From the NCBI GenBank assembly GCA_027451445.1, contig DAIDJG010000040.1, positions 1-47,165 on the forward strand: a stretch of DNA of 47,165 nt, in the 5' to 3' direction. The notes beneath the pieces were generated by a model. The model was not told where the DNA came from. It did not search any database and was given only the letters and a program-made list of their open reading frames with translations. The translations under genes and the position numbers were made by a program. Shown here in pieces: positions 1-8,265 of the stretch (within the stretch, counting starts at the first letter, position 1; each line of letters begins with the position of its first letter). Origin of the DNA: Singulisphaera sp. GTDB taxonomy: Bacteria > Planctomycetota > Planctomycetia > Isosphaerales > Isosphaeraceae.

Positions 1-1
1 C

Positions 2-127
2 CATCGATGCACAGCAATGGAGGACCTCATGGCCGAAGTTCGGGCCTACCTGGCCGCACGAAACCAATGCGGACGCCATAAGTACGCCCGAGCGAAATCG
101 GCATCAACCGGCGCGCCCCAGAATTAG
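2..127 (+). CDS. C-terminal end of a gene cut by the window edge, possibly a transposase
   Basis: A reading frame enters from before the window and ends at a TAG at 125-127, giving about 41 residues with the stretch MEDLMAEVRAYLAARN followed by a basic tail (GRHKYARAK). A helix of this kind followed by a short basic end is seen at the C-terminus of many DDE transposases, for example the IS630 group, but no catalytic residue is inside the window, so this is only a guess. It faces the next gene tail to tail with 16 bases between the two stops. No inverted repeat can be seen downstream that would mark the end of an insertion sequence. Confidence 0.3.
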   Translation, partial: HRCTAMEDLMAEVRAYLAARNQCGRHKYARAKSASTGAPQN

Positions 128-143
128 GGAAGGCTATTTAGAT

Positions 144-578
144 CTACCCCTCATACGCGGTCAGTTCGCGACGCAGTCGAGGCCCCATCAAGCCTCGCAG
201 ACGCGGAACCTGTGCTTCAGGCGCAAATCCTTCCAGGAAGGAGATCGAGATCAACGTCTCGATATCGGGGTCGCCTCCGGCCAGCGCCGCCTCGAGAAAG
301 CCCAGCGAGCGCGTCACAACGTCGCGGTGCCGATCGGCGTCGGGCCCCCCGGACAGGGCAGCCCCAAACTCCTCCAAGACGAACGGGTAGAAATCGCCCA
401 TAAAAACGTGATTGATCACTTCATCATAGATCTCAATATCTTCCTGGAAGATGGGCCGGAATTCAGGGACGGCGCGCACCAGCAGTTCGAAGAAGTTTCC
501 GTACGCAATGGCTTCAAGATCCAACGTGAATCTCAACCTGTTAAAGGGCTTGTGAACCGCTGTCTCGTCGATTCTCAT
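144..578 (-). CDS. hypothetical cytosolic protein
   Basis: A 144-residue soluble protein with no signal peptide or membrane segment. It starts at an ATG (576-578) that overlaps the TGA of the upstream membrane-protein gene by four bases (ATGA), which favours this start over longer in-frame readings and suggests coupled translation. The sequence is acidic with aromatic helices (MRIDETAVHKPFNRLRFTLD near the start, then EDIEIYDEVINHVFMGDFY, then LGFLEAALAGGDPDIETLI). This pattern resembles small helical proteins of the DUF7674 type (suspected immunity or accessory proteins), but I do not recognise the family with certainty. No catalytic motif is visible. The pairing with a small membrane protein is the only functional clue. 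Confidence 0.6.
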   Translation of the reverse strand: MRIDETAVHKPFNRLRFTLDLEAIAYGNFFELLVRAVPEFRPIFQEDIEIYDEVINHVFMGDFYPFVLEEFGAALSGGPDADRHRDVVTRSLGFLEAALAGGDPDIETLISISFLEGFAPEAQVPRLRGLMGPRLRRELTAYEG

Positions 579-1126
579 GCCGTGACGGCTCGCGCCGTAC
601 GAACGCGGTGAGCTACCTTCTCGTAGGCGAACCCAAGCAGAGCGTCGACCAACGCCGCGAGGATCACGCCCAGGACGATCCCGAAACCGACGCCGCCCGC
701 AATCACCACAGGAAGGGAGATGGCGAGGTGACCTAAATGACGAACGATCAAACCGACTCCAACCACCGAGCCGACGGCAAACAGGACGCACAACTGGGCC
801 ATGAACGCGCGAAACGCAAGCGACTTGCGGCGCGAGAGCAGACCAATCAAGAGCGCATTCGAGATGACCCCCAAGGCGACCGCCCCACAGACGATGGCGA
901 CCACCGTGGCACAGAGTAGAACGCAAACCACCAGGGCCACGACAACGATCGCGGCCACAATCACCACCGCCGCGATTCCCACCAACGGCGTTCCAACGTC
1001 CTCGTCGATCTCGCGGGCGGCCTGGACCGCGGGCGCGGCTCCGGTGCCTTGATCGCCCGCAAACGCGCTGGGCAGCGGGCAACATGTGAGCACGATCAGG
1101 CTTGCGACGAACACTATCGAGCGCAC
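575..1126 (-). CDS. small multi-pass membrane protein with signal peptide
   Basis: A 183-residue protein. The GTG at 1124-1126 is chosen as start because it has GGAG eight bases upstream and gives a clean signal peptide (MRSIVFVASLIVLTCC, cleavage probably after PSAFA). A TTG 13 codons earlier is possible but would put a basic stretch in front of the signal. After a short loop rich in Ala and acidic residues there are about four hydrophobic segments built mostly from Val, Ala, Ile and Gly, with a positively charged break (SRRKS) in the middle and a basic C-terminus (HRVRTAR). I recognise no family. It lies 70 bases downstream of aspS on the same strand and its stop overlaps the next gene, so the three may share a transcript. 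Confidence 0.6.
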   Translation of the reverse strand: MRSIVFVASLIVLTCCPLPSAFAGDQGTGAAPAVQAAREIDEDVGTPLVGIAAVVIVAAIVVVALVVCVLLCATVVAIVCGAVALGVISNALLIGLLSRRKSLAFRAFMAQLCVLFAVGSVVGVGLIVRHLGHLAISLPVVIAGGVGFGIVLGVILAALVDALLGFAYEKVAHRVRTARAVTA

Positions 1127-1196
1127 GTTGAGAGCTCCCGATCGCGGACGCGTCCGAATTAGCAACGGAGAACGGTCAGCTCACGGCGATGCCCGC

Positions 1197-2960
1197 TCAT
1201 TCGGACAAGCGCACGTGCAGCTCGCGCAACTGCCGCGGGTCGACTTGGCCCGGTGCGCCGGTCATGAGATCGGTCCCCTTCGCGGTCTTGGGGAAGGCAA
1301 TGCAGTCGCGGATGTTCGTCAAGCCGGCGTAGAGCATCACCATTCGGTCAAGGCCGAGGGCAATCCCACCGTGTGGCGGGGCACCGTTGCGCAAGGCACT
1401 GAGCAAGAAGCCGAACTTCTCCTCCGCCTGCTCGGTCGTCAGCCCGAGTAGGCTAAAAATCTGCGACTGAATGTTATGATCATGGCACCGGATTGTCCCG
1501 CCGCCACACTCTTCACCGTTGATGACGAGGTCGTACGCCTGGGCCCGAACCTTGCCCGGATCGCTTTCCAGCAAGGGCAAGTCCTCCGCCAGGGGCATCG
1601 TGAAGGGATGGTGCTCCGCGGCCCAGCGCCCTTCTTCGGCGTCCCAGTGGAGGAGCGGAAACCGGACGACCCAGGAATAGTGGAACGACCTCGGATCGTA
1701 GAGCTTGAGCTCCGCGCCGAGCCGGATCCGCAGGTTGGAGAGGGCCTGGCTCGTCACGGCCTGCGAATCGGCAACGATGAGGATTAGGTCACCCGGCTTG
1801 GCGTCGAAGCGCTCCCGCAGCTTGGTTTGGAGCGGGCCCGGGGGAAAGAACTTCGCCGTCGGGCCGGTGAGCGTGTCGGCCTCGACCTTGATCCAGACCA
1901 GGCCCTTGGCACCGAAGCTCGCGGCGTACTCCGTCAGGGCGTCGAGGTCCTTGCGTGTATAACGTTCGCCGCCCTTCGGAGCGCAGATACCTCGAATACG
2001 CTGACCGTTCTCGCGTGCCTGCTGGAACACCTTGAACTCGGTCTCCGCGGCGATGTCGGCGACATCGGTCAATTCCATCCCGAACCGCAAGTCGGGCCGG
2101 TCGTTCCCGAACCGTTCCATGCAGTCACGATAGTCGAGCCGAGGAAGCGGAAGGGACAGGACCTCGCCGGAGAACTCCTTGGCGATCGATGCGACGACGG
2201 GCTCCATTGCCGTCATCACATCCTGGTCCTCGACGAACGACATTTCGACGTCAAGCTGCGTGAATTCGGGTTGCCGGTTCGCGCGGAGGTCTTCGTCGCG
2301 GAAACAGCGCGCAATCTGAAAGTAGCGATCGAACCCGGCGACCATCAGGAGCTGCTTGTATAGCTGGGGCGACTGCGGCAACGCGTAGAAGTGTCCCGCA
2401 TGCACCCGGCTGGGCACGAGGAAGTCGCGTGCGCCTTCGGGCGTGCTCCGTCCCAGAATGGGTGTTTCGACTTCGAGGAAGTTCTGGTCCGACAGTGTGT
2501 TGCGCATCAACTGGGCCATGCGGTGTCGGAGCACGAACACTTGCTGTAACGCAGGCCGCCTGAGGTCGAGGTAACGGTACTTGAGCCGAAGCTCCTCGTT
2601 GGCCTCAGCCCCCTGGATCTCGAAAGGCGGCGTGGGGGTCGCGTTCAGAACTTCCAGGGCGTTGGAGCGTACTTCGATCGCACCCGTCTTGAGCCGGGGG
2701 TTCTCCTTACCGGGAAGGCGCGGGGCGACGACGCCTTTAATGGCGACCACATACTCATTACGCAGCTCTCGGGCGGCGTTCTGAAGCTCTGCCCCAACTT
2801 CAGGCTCGAAAACACACTGGGTCAAACCATAACGGTCGCGCACATCGATGAAAACCAACCCGCCGAAGTCGCGCCAGGCATCGACCCAGCCGTTCAGGAT
2901 CACCGACTGCCCGACTTGGTCGAGCGTCAATTCGCCGCAAGTGTGTGTCCGTTTCAGCAT
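1197..2960 (-). CDS. aspS: aspartyl-tRNA synthetase
   Basis: Class II aminoacyl-tRNA synthetase of 587 residues, the usual bacterial length. It charges tRNA-Asp with aspartate in the cytoplasm. Residues 1-130 form the OB-fold anticodon-binding domain (LNGWVDAWRDFGGLVFIDVRD). The catalytic domain follows, with FLEVETPILGRSTPEGARDF, the motif-2 region FRDEDLRANRQPEFTQLD and motif 3 GGIALGLDRMVMLYAG near residue 545. Between motifs 2 and 3 lies the GAD insertion typical of bacterial AspRS. Whether it also charges tRNA-Asn cannot be read from the sequence with confidence. The start is the ATG at 2958-2960, with only a weak ribosome site. A candidate promoter lies about 60 bases upstream. Identification is secure. 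Confidence 0.97.
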   Translation of the reverse strand: MLKRTHTCGELTLDQVGQSVILNGWVDAWRDFGGLVFIDVRDRYGLTQCVFEPEVGAELQNAARELRNEYVVAIKGVVAPRLPGKENPRLKTGAIEVRSNALEVLNATPTPPFEIQGAEANEELRLKYRYLDLRRPALQQVFVLRHRMAQLMRNTLSDQNFLEVETPILGRSTPEGARDFLVPSRVHAGHFYALPQSPQLYKQLLMVAGFDRYFQIARCFRDEDLRANRQPEFTQLDVEMSFVEDQDVMTAMEPVVASIAKEFSGEVLSLPLPRLDYRDCMERFGNDRPDLRFGMELTDVADIAAETEFKVFQQARENGQRIRGICAPKGGERYTRKDLDALTEYAASFGAKGLVWIKVEADTLTGPTAKFFPPGPLQTKLRERFDAKPGDLILIVADSQAVTSQALSNLRIRLGAELKLYDPRSFHYSWVVRFPLLHWDAEEGRWAAEHHPFTMPLAEDLPLLESDPGKVRAQAYDLVINGEECGGGTIRCHDHNIQSQIFSLLGLTTEQAEEKFGFLLSALRNGAPPHGGIALGLDRMVMLYAGLTNIRDCIAFPKTAKGTDLMTGAPGQVDPRQLRELHVRLSE

Positions 2961-3016
2961 GGTCGTGAGAGCATCCGCTGCATCGATGTTCTTAGGGTTG
3001 GTTGGGGCGGGTTCAC

Positions 3017-3044
3017 ATTAACCCGACCGTGCGCAAAGCGTCAA
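3017..3044 (-). promoter_or_regulatory. candidate sigma-70-like promoter for aspS
   Basis: Read on the minus strand: a TTGACG -35 box (3039-3044), a 16-base spacer and GTTAAT as -10 box (3017-3022), followed about 57 bases later by the aspS ATG. The -10 matches four of six consensus bases. It lies in the gap between the divergent aspS and the 3172 gene. Confidence 0.4.
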
Positions 3045-3171
3045 GCGTTCCACGGTTTGGACACAAGACGCCATCCTCGGGTTCCTGGAAGAGGTTTCGG
3101 CATCGATGACGTACAATGTCCAACTCGGACGAGGGAGAATCGGGAATCATTCGCGGAATTGCGGTGCAACC

Positions 3172-3870
3172 ATGAAGTTTGACGCGGCACGCGTCCGGGA
3201 CGAGATTGAGCGGCTCTCCATGACCCAGGGCGAGGCCGCCGAGCGTCTCGGGCGGAATGCCGACCTAATCGCGAACGCGATTGGCGCTGCGGGATGGGAA
3301 ACCGTTCGCCTACCGGAAGCCATTGCGGTGCGGGCGTTTCGAGCACAGTCCCCCAATCTTCCCACGCGCGTGCTCGTGGTAGTTCCGTTCGCACAACGAG
3401 CGCGGTTGTTGGTTCGCGGGCGGCACGACAACGTAACGGGACTCGCAACCCTCGCCGAGCTCGCGCGTACGCTTCCGCGAAAGCTCTATGACCGAGCAGA
3501 GGTCCAGCTCGCATACCTCGACGTGACCCACCGAGGGGCCTGGGATGCGTTGGTCGCGGCCACAGGTCGACCCCTCCCCGATCCGACAACCCTGGTGATC
3601 GAATTGAGTGATCCGGGACGTGGACAAGAGCTCATCCTCGAAGGAAACCCGAGGGCATTGGACCTTGCCTGCAAGGCGGCTGCGGATCTGTGGCTCCCCC
3701 ACCGACGCTCGCGTCATTGGCTTCCTTCGAGCAAAGATCGTTACGGCAACTGGGTGATTCTGGAGAGCCCAAACGGTTCCAAGCAGATCGACGACGCGAT
3801 GCTCGTCGGAACGTCCCAGCTCGTGCACGAACTGGCGCTGCGGTGGTCGAAGTCCGTTCGTGACGCTTGA
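3172..3870 (+). CDS. M28-peptidase-like protein, probably inactive
   Basis: A 232-residue protein; the ATG at 3172 is preferred because the 22 residues from an earlier start at 3106 look like non-coding sequence. Residues 1-45 are helical and basic (DEIERLSMTQGEAAERLG). From about residue 60 the sequence follows the layout of M28 metallopeptidases: a strand VLVVVPF, then RHDNVTGLATLAELARTL, which corresponds to the family's G-x-x-DN-x-SG-x-A-x-LELA helix, then VQLAYLDVT where active enzymes carry the EE pair. Here that position reads THRGAW, so the catalytic glutamate and a metal ligand seem to be missing. No signal peptide is visible. It is divergent from aspS and convergent with the 3905 gene. 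Seen: the motif pattern. Inferred: loss of peptidase activity. A different fold remains possible. Confidence 0.55.
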   Translation: MKFDAARVRDEIERLSMTQGEAAERLGRNADLIANAIGAAGWETVRLPEAIAVRAFRAQSPNLPTRVLVVVPFAQRARLLVRGRHDNVTGLATLAELARTLPRKLYDRAEVQLAYLDVTHRGAWDALVAATGRPLPDPTTLVIELSDPGRGQELILEGNPRALDLACKAAADLWLPHRRSRHWLPSSKDRYGNWVILESPNGSKQIDDAMLVGTSQLVHELALRWSKSVRDA

Positions 3871-3904
3871 TGATCGACGCGTCGCTTCGATTCCGGGCCG
3901 CGCC

Positions 3905-5218
3905 CTATTCGATGGGCCGCTTGAAGATCGTCTTGAGTATCGTCACGAGCTGGAAATCCAGCGGCCATGGCGACGCAAGCCAATTAAACGCCAGGAACGC
4001 TGCCAGCGCGACGAGTAAGAGCGCTAGCCGATGACCGCGGGAGAGTCGACGGTACACCTCGGAGAGGTAGACCATATCCAGGGCGATCAACATCAGGAAG
4101 AAGATCGGGAAAAAGCGAAGAGGGACCCGCATCCGGTTGAAGAACGGCACATACCGGTGAAAGAGCCAGTAAGGCGTGCCGGGGAGAGCGGGAAACATCA
4201 TGAGCAGAGCCGACACACCCGTCGCGACCATCGCCGTTGTGATGGGCCGGCGGTTCAAATACCACCAACGCAGTGCCAGGACCGCAATGACAAGCGTTGG
4301 TAAACCGATGAACAGAGCAGGATCGCTGGGCTCGAGCCACTCCAGATAATGGTCAAACGAATACTGGCGCCCGCGTGGTGGGACGAACGTCCGCGACGGC
4401 GAACCGAGCCGCCCCAGCAGATAGAACGAGCTGAGCAGGACGGCGAAACACGCCGCCAAACCGAGTCGGGCGATCGACCCCAGGAGGTCCCAGCCCGTGC
4501 GTTCGGAATACCGCAAATCGCTGACGATGTACACGAGCACGAAGACTGGCAGCGTGACGAACCCGAGGTAAAGCGTGTAGTAGGGCGACGATAGCACTTG
4601 TAGTGCGAGCGCCGCACCGAGAAGCAGCGACCAACCCCACCGCGCGCCAGGCCTCATCGACTCGGCGACACCGAGGAAGATCAGCGGAATCCACTGAACC
4701 TGCACGTTGTTCATGTGCCCCATGAAGTGGCACATCAATACGTAATTCGATCCCTGGTAAGTAACCGCTCCCATGAGCGCCCAAGGGGTCGCGCACCCGA
4801 GCGAACGGAGAAACGCGTAAGCCGTCAGGCCGTTGAGGAAGCAAACGAAAAGAAAGAACAGGTTGTGCGCGACGAGCGGCGACATCCTCGTGAAGCCGCT
4901 GGCCGCGCCTGTCGGCATGAGGTAGGTCACCGGGCAATCGAAGTCACCCAGCGGGACGTAGAGTTTGCCCTGGCGGAGTGCCTCGGCGGAAGTCTCCTGG
5001 TAACGGAGGAAGTTGTCCGTATCGTTCTGATACAGGAGCTTGTCGTAGCGCTTTTCAACCGAGGGTGCCACAGACCGGGGACGATCGAGGTGCGCTACCA
5101 CCCGCGTGTTGAATAGCCACGTGGTAATCGCCAACACGAAAACCGCGAGAACCCAGGTTCGCGAGCCAGTTGAGCTGGCGGTCTCAGTGCCTGGCATCAC
5201 ATCCTTGTCGCCCGACAC
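3905..5218 (-). CDS. polytopic membrane protein, GT-C/YfhO-like
   Basis: A 437-residue protein that starts at a GTG (5216-5218) with GGAGG seven bases upstream; an ATG at 5197 is the alternative. There are about ten transmembrane segments, the first at residues 25-42, followed by a loop with aromatic and acidic residues (DTDNFLRYQETSAEALRQG) and TGAASGF, FNRMRVPLRFFPIFFLM near residue 365 and a long hydrophobic C-terminus. This layout (one TM helix, a long loop with acidic residues, many TM helices) is that of GT-C glycosyltransferases and YfhO-type proteins, which use lipid-linked sugars on the outer face of the membrane. The usual C-terminal soluble domain is missing. The substrate cannot be told. 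It stands alone between convergent and same-strand neighbours. Confidence 0.6.
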   Translation of the reverse strand: MSGDKDVMPGTETASSTGSRTWVLAVFVLAITTWLFNTRVVAHLDRPRSVAPSVEKRYDKLLYQNDTDNFLRYQETSAEALRQGKLYVPLGDFDCPVTYLMPTGAASGFTRMSPLVAHNLFFLFVCFLNGLTAYAFLRSLGCATPWALMGAVTYQGSNYVLMCHFMGHMNNVQVQWIPLIFLGVAESMRPGARWGWSLLLGAALALQVLSSPYYTLYLGFVTLPVFVLVYIVSDLRYSERTGWDLLGSIARLGLAACFAVLLSSFYLLGRLGSPSRTFVPPRGRQYSFDHYLEWLEPSDPALFIGLPTLVIAVLALRWWYLNRRPITTAMVATGVSALLMMFPALPGTPYWLFHRYVPFFNRMRVPLRFFPIFFLMLIALDMVYLSEVYRRLSRGHRLALLLVALAAFLAFNWLASPWPLDFQLVTILKTIFKRPIE

Positions 5219-5342
5219 ACTCGTGCCTCCGTGTACGATCGGTGCGCATCAAAGCGCCACGCACCCCGATCCCATCGACTTGGGCCGGTTCCGGCGGGAT
5301 GGGTCGCTTCACCGCCGTGGCGTATCGAAGCTCACCCACGTG

Positions 5343-5654
5343 TCAGGCACGCCGCGCCTTGGGGGCAACTTCGACGTAGGAGAGACCGAGCTTCCGCTTC
5401 AGCAGAATGATCTCGCCGGGATCACTCCCCTCGAGGGCGTGGCCCAGAAACTGGATCAGGTAGCCGCCGACGAACAGGGCAAGGGCGAGCAGGAACAGGT
5501 TGAACGACATCAGGTAGGCGTAAATCGGAATCATCAGGACCCCAACGATGGTGGGCGGGATGCCAATCATGTGGAGGACGAAGCTGAGGGGCTCGCGGTG
5601 CCGTTCCAGCCAGTTGCTGACGAGAGGACTCGTTTGGTGGGGAGGGCAGATCAT
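5343..5654 (-). CDS. DUF962/Mpo1-like membrane protein
   Basis: A 103-residue protein with the DUF962 signature: NWLERHREPLSFVLHMIGIP at the N-terminus, two hydrophobic hairpins, and LIQFLGHALEGSDPGEII. Family members include the yeast dioxygenase Mpo1, which acts in alpha-oxidation of 2-hydroxy fatty acids; conserved histidines (HR, LH, GH) bind iron there and are present here (residues 19, 28 and 72). Bacterial members are mostly untested. The ATG at 5652-5654 is preferred to longer starts because the longer reading runs into the promoter and 5' end of the divergent icd gene and has no conserved look. The context, next to lipid A genes, fits a membrane-lipid role but does not prove it. Confidence 0.75.
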   Translation of the reverse strand: MICPPHQTSPLVSNWLERHREPLSFVLHMIGIPPTIVGVLMIPIYAYLMSFNLFLLALALFVGGYLIQFLGHALEGSDPGEIILLKRKLGLSYVEVAPKARRA

Positions 5655-5722
5655 CCAGGTTGCTCCAGCGAGGAGAGAGCCCGACCGAGCGCGGCTTGAC
5701 GGCGTATCAGGTGGCGTGTAGC

Positions 5723-5752
5723 TTGACCACGTCGATCCGTATCCAGGATAAT
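5723..5752 (+). promoter_or_regulatory. candidate promoter for icd-lpxK
   Basis: TTGACC (5723-5728), an 18-base spacer and GATAAT (5747-5752), each box matching five of six sigma-70 consensus bases, about 110 bases upstream of the icd ATG and between it and the divergent DUF962 gene. Confidence 0.45.
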
Positions 5753-5861
5753 CCTCCGCGGCGAGGTTCGCAACACCCCAGGCCGGTAAGATTGGCGTGA
5801 AAACGCACGCCTGTGGCGCTGTTTTGGTTCTGTGCCCAGCATCGGGAGAGAGTGAAGCGCG

Positions 5862-6950
5862 ATGGCTTACGAAGTGACCTTGATTCCCGGCGACGGCGTC
5901 GGGCCGGAACTTGCTGAAGCGACGAAGATGTGCATTGACGCCACGGGTGTCAAGATCAACTGGGACGTGCAAGAAGCGGGCGTCGACGTGATGGCCAAAC
6001 TCGGCACACCCGTCCCCGATAGCGTCCTCGAGTCGTGCCGGCGCACCAAGGTCGCCCTCAAGGCGCCCATCACCACGCCCGTCGGCACCGGTTTCCGCAG
6101 CGTGAACGTCTACCTCCGCCAGGCGCTCGACCTCTACGCGTGCGTCCGTCCGTGCAAGGAATACGCCGGGGTCCGGTCGTACTTCTCAGGCCACAACATC
6201 GACCTTGTGATCGTTCGCGAAAACACCGAGGACCTGTACCTCGGCTGCGAGTTCGAGCAAGGGAAGCCTGAAACAGCCGAGCTGATCGACACGATCAAAC
6301 GGCTCAACGGCAAGACGATCCGTCCTGACTCCGGTATCTCGATCAAGCCGATCTCGATCACCGGCACGCGCAGGATCGTGAAATACGCCTTCGATTATGC
6401 TCGCAAACACAAGCGCAAGAAGGTCACGTCGGTCCACAAGGCCAACATCCTCAAGCACTCCGACGGGCTGTTCCTGGAAGTGAGCCGCCAGGTGGCCAAG
6501 GAGTATCCGGACATCGAGTTCGAGGACCGCATCGTCGACAACATGTGCATGCAGCTCGTCCAGAAGCCGGAGCTGTACGACGTGCTCGTGCTCCCGAACC
6601 TCTACGGCGATATCCTCTCGGACCTCTGCGCAGGCCTGGTCGGCGGCCTGGGCGTCGCCCCCGGTGCGAACATCGGCGAAGGGGGAGCGGTCTTCGAGGC
6701 GACGCACGGCTCGGCCCCGAAGTACAAAGGCCAGTGGAAGATGAATCCCACAGCCTTGATCCTCTCAGGTGTCCTGATGCTGGAGCACCTGGGCGAGGCT
6801 GACGCGGCCAAGCGACTGGAAAACGCAGTCGCGCACGTGATCAAGGAAGGGAAGGACGTGACCTACGACATGAAGCCGCACCGCGATGATCCGACGGCCG
6901 TCGGTACGAGGGAGATGGCTCAAGCGATCATCCGTGCGATGGGAGCCTGA
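5862..6950 (+). CDS. icd: isocitrate dehydrogenase (isocitrate/isopropylmalate dehydrogenase family)
   Basis: A 362-residue beta-decarboxylating dehydrogenase that should convert isocitrate to 2-oxoglutarate in the citric acid cycle. Seen: GDGVGPE near residue 11; [11 protein letters not shown] with the substrate-binding Ser80 and Arg86; [13 protein letters not shown]; Lys193 in VHKANILK; metal-binding Asp residues at about 227, 250 and 254 ([11 protein letters not shown]). The length and the phrase [14 protein letters not shown] fit the NAD-type/mitochondrial-like branch, not the 416-residue E. coli enzyme. The cofactor site is mixed: HGSAPKY keeps the Lys287-Tyr288 pair that binds the NADP phosphate in E. 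coli, and Tyr335 is present in VTYD, but the later Arg is not. lpxK begins immediately after the stop. A 3-isopropylmalate or homoisocitrate enzyme is less likely. Confidence 0.88.
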   Translation: MAYEVTLIPGDGVGPELAEATKMCIDATGVKINWDVQEAGVDVMAKLGTPVPDSVLESCRRTKVALKAPITTPVGTGFRSVNVYLRQALDLYACVRPCKEYAGVRSYFSGHNIDLVIVRENTEDLYLGCEFEQGKPETAELIDTIKRLNGKTIRPDSGISIKPISITGTRRIVKYAFDYARKHKRKKVTSVHKANILKHSDGLFLEVSRQVAKEYPDIEFEDRIVDNMCMQLVQKPELYDVLVLPNLYGDILSDLCAGLVGGLGVAPGANIGEGGAVFEATHGSAPKYKGQWKMNPTALILSGVLMLEHLGEADAAKRLENAVAHVIKEGKDVTYDMKPHRDDPTAVGTREMAQAIIRAMGA

Positions 6951-6952
6951 GT

Positions 6953-8008
6953 CTGCTGTTCTCCGAAAAGGATTTCCTGCGGCTCATTCGGGGCGAGGAT
7001 CGCGGCCCAGCAGCCGTCGCCGCGCGGGCAGGCCTGAGTTTGCTCGCCGGTGGCTACAGCCTGGGTGTCTCCGTCCGGAACCTGGCGTACGACCGAGGCT
7101 GGTCGCGGATCCACCGCGCTCAGGTCCCGGTGGTCTCGGTGGGTAACCTCACGCTGGGAGGGACCGGCAAAACTCCCATGGTGGAATGGGTCGCGCGCTG
7201 GTATCGCCGCCAAGGTATCCGTGTCGCGATCCTGAGCCGGGGGTATGGAGACTTCGAGGGGGTCAACGATGAGGGACGCGTCCTGGAGGAAAACCTTCCG
7301 GACGTGCCTCATCTTCAGGATCCAGATCGCGTGCGGATCGCCGGGATCGCGGTCGAGGAGTTGGAATCCCAGTTGCTCGTGCTCGACGATGGTTTCCAGC
7401 ACCGTCGGCTGGCGCGCGACCTCGACCTCGTGCTCCTTGATGCGCTCGAGCCGTTCGGGCTGGGCCGTCTCGTACCTCGGGGAGTGCTCCGCGAGCCAGT
7501 CCGCTCGTTGCGACGCGCCGGAGTGGTCATTCTGTCCCGAGCCGACCTTGTCAACGAATCGGAGCGGCGGGCGATCCGTGCCGAGGCAGAGCGCCGGGCG
7601 GGCCCGTTGCTCTGGGTCGAGGCTCGACATGCCGCGCTGGAGCTGGTGGACTCGAGTGGTGTTTCGTCGCCGGTCTCAGACCTGTCCAGCCGGACGGTCG
7701 CCGCGTTCTGCGGGATCGGCAACCCCGAAGGCTTTCGGCGGACGCTCTTGAATCTGGGCGTGGTGCTCAAGGATGTACGGACGTTTCCGGATCATCATCC
7801 CTACTCGGCCACGGATGTCGCGGAGCTCGCGAGCTGGGTCAACGGCCTGGGCGTGGATCTGGCCTTGACCACGCAGAAGGATTTCGTGAAGCTTCGCACC
7901 GATGCTCTTGGAGGCGTGCCCTTGCGCGCCTTGCGCATCGGACTGGAGATCATGGAAGGCGCGTCGGTGCTTGAAGAGAAACTCGCGCGGCTTCTCCCTT
8001 CGTCGTAG
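6953..8008 (+). CDS. lpxK: tetraacyldisaccharide 4'-kinase, lipid A biosynthesis
   Basis: LpxK adds the 4'-phosphate to the tetraacyl disaccharide precursor of lipid A at the inner face of the cytoplasmic membrane. Seen: the Walker A P-loop in [22 protein letters not shown], the [20 protein letters not shown] segment that carries the catalytic acidic residues, and a C-terminal Rossmann-like part ending [12 protein letters not shown] conventional start would be the TTG at 7040, but the frame upstream reads [18 protein letters not shown] and a helix leading into [10 protein letters not shown], which is the normal LpxK N-terminus. No ATG, GTG or TTG exists in frame between the stop at 6887 and 7040. 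A CTG at 6953 has GGGAG seven bases upstream and gives 351 residues, near the family length, so I place the start there. It follows icd by 2 bases. Confidence 0.85.
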   Translation: MLFSEKDFLRLIRGEDRGPAAVAARAGLSLLAGGYSLGVSVRNLAYDRGWSRIHRAQVPVVSVGNLTLGGTGKTPMVEWVARWYRRQGIRVAILSRGYGDFEGVNDEGRVLEENLPDVPHLQDPDRVRIAGIAVEELESQLLVLDDGFQHRRLARDLDLVLLDALEPFGLGRLVPRGVLREPVRSLRRAGVVILSRADLVNESERRAIRAEAERRAGPLLWVEARHAALELVDSSGVSSPVSDLSSRTVAAFCGIGNPEGFRRTLLNLGVVLKDVRTFPDHHPYSATDVAELASWVNGLGVDLALTTQKDFVKLRTDALGGVPLRALRIGLEIMEGASVLEEKLARLLPSS

Positions 8009-8070
8009 GACTGGACAGAAGGGCATACGATTCGAATGGTCGAATACCACTGGAACGCGGGAACATAATT

Positions 8071-8173
8071 ACTCCCTCCCCCCTTGTGGGGGAGGGCCGG
8101 GGTGGGGGGTTCCGGGGACCACTGACGACGCGTCCCCCCCACCCCAGCCCTCCCCCACAAGGGGGGAGGGAGT
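8071..8173. repeat. GC-rich palindromic element, copy A
   Basis: A perfect 26-base inverted repeat: 8071-8096 is the exact reverse complement of 8148-8173. The arms contain a run of C, then TTGTGGGGGAGGG, and the inner parts are also complementary (GGGGTGGGGGG against CCCCCCACCCC). Read as protein in one frame it gives SLPPCGGG...PQPSPTRGEG, the same peptide as the copy inside the SDR gene at 10794. It lies in the gap between lpxK and the next gene. The type is widespread as an intergenic palindrome in high-GC bacteria. Confidence 0.85.
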
Positions 8174-8265
8174 TAAATCCGGCGCTCTCCTGCGTATAAG
8201 GTCAGTTGAATGGTGTTGCCCGCAAGGACCTACGGCTCCATCGTGCATGGAAAGGATTCCTGGCG

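Noticed and set aside
144-1085. Longer 313-residue version of the first hypothetical protein
   Set aside because: The upper half is Arg/Gly-rich and overlaps the membrane-protein gene in another frame; the ATGA overlap marks the true start at 578.
8071-8173. Possible CRISPR or rho-independent terminator
   Set aside because: The repeats in the window are single palindromes at irregular distances, without spacers of equal length and without a U-run.
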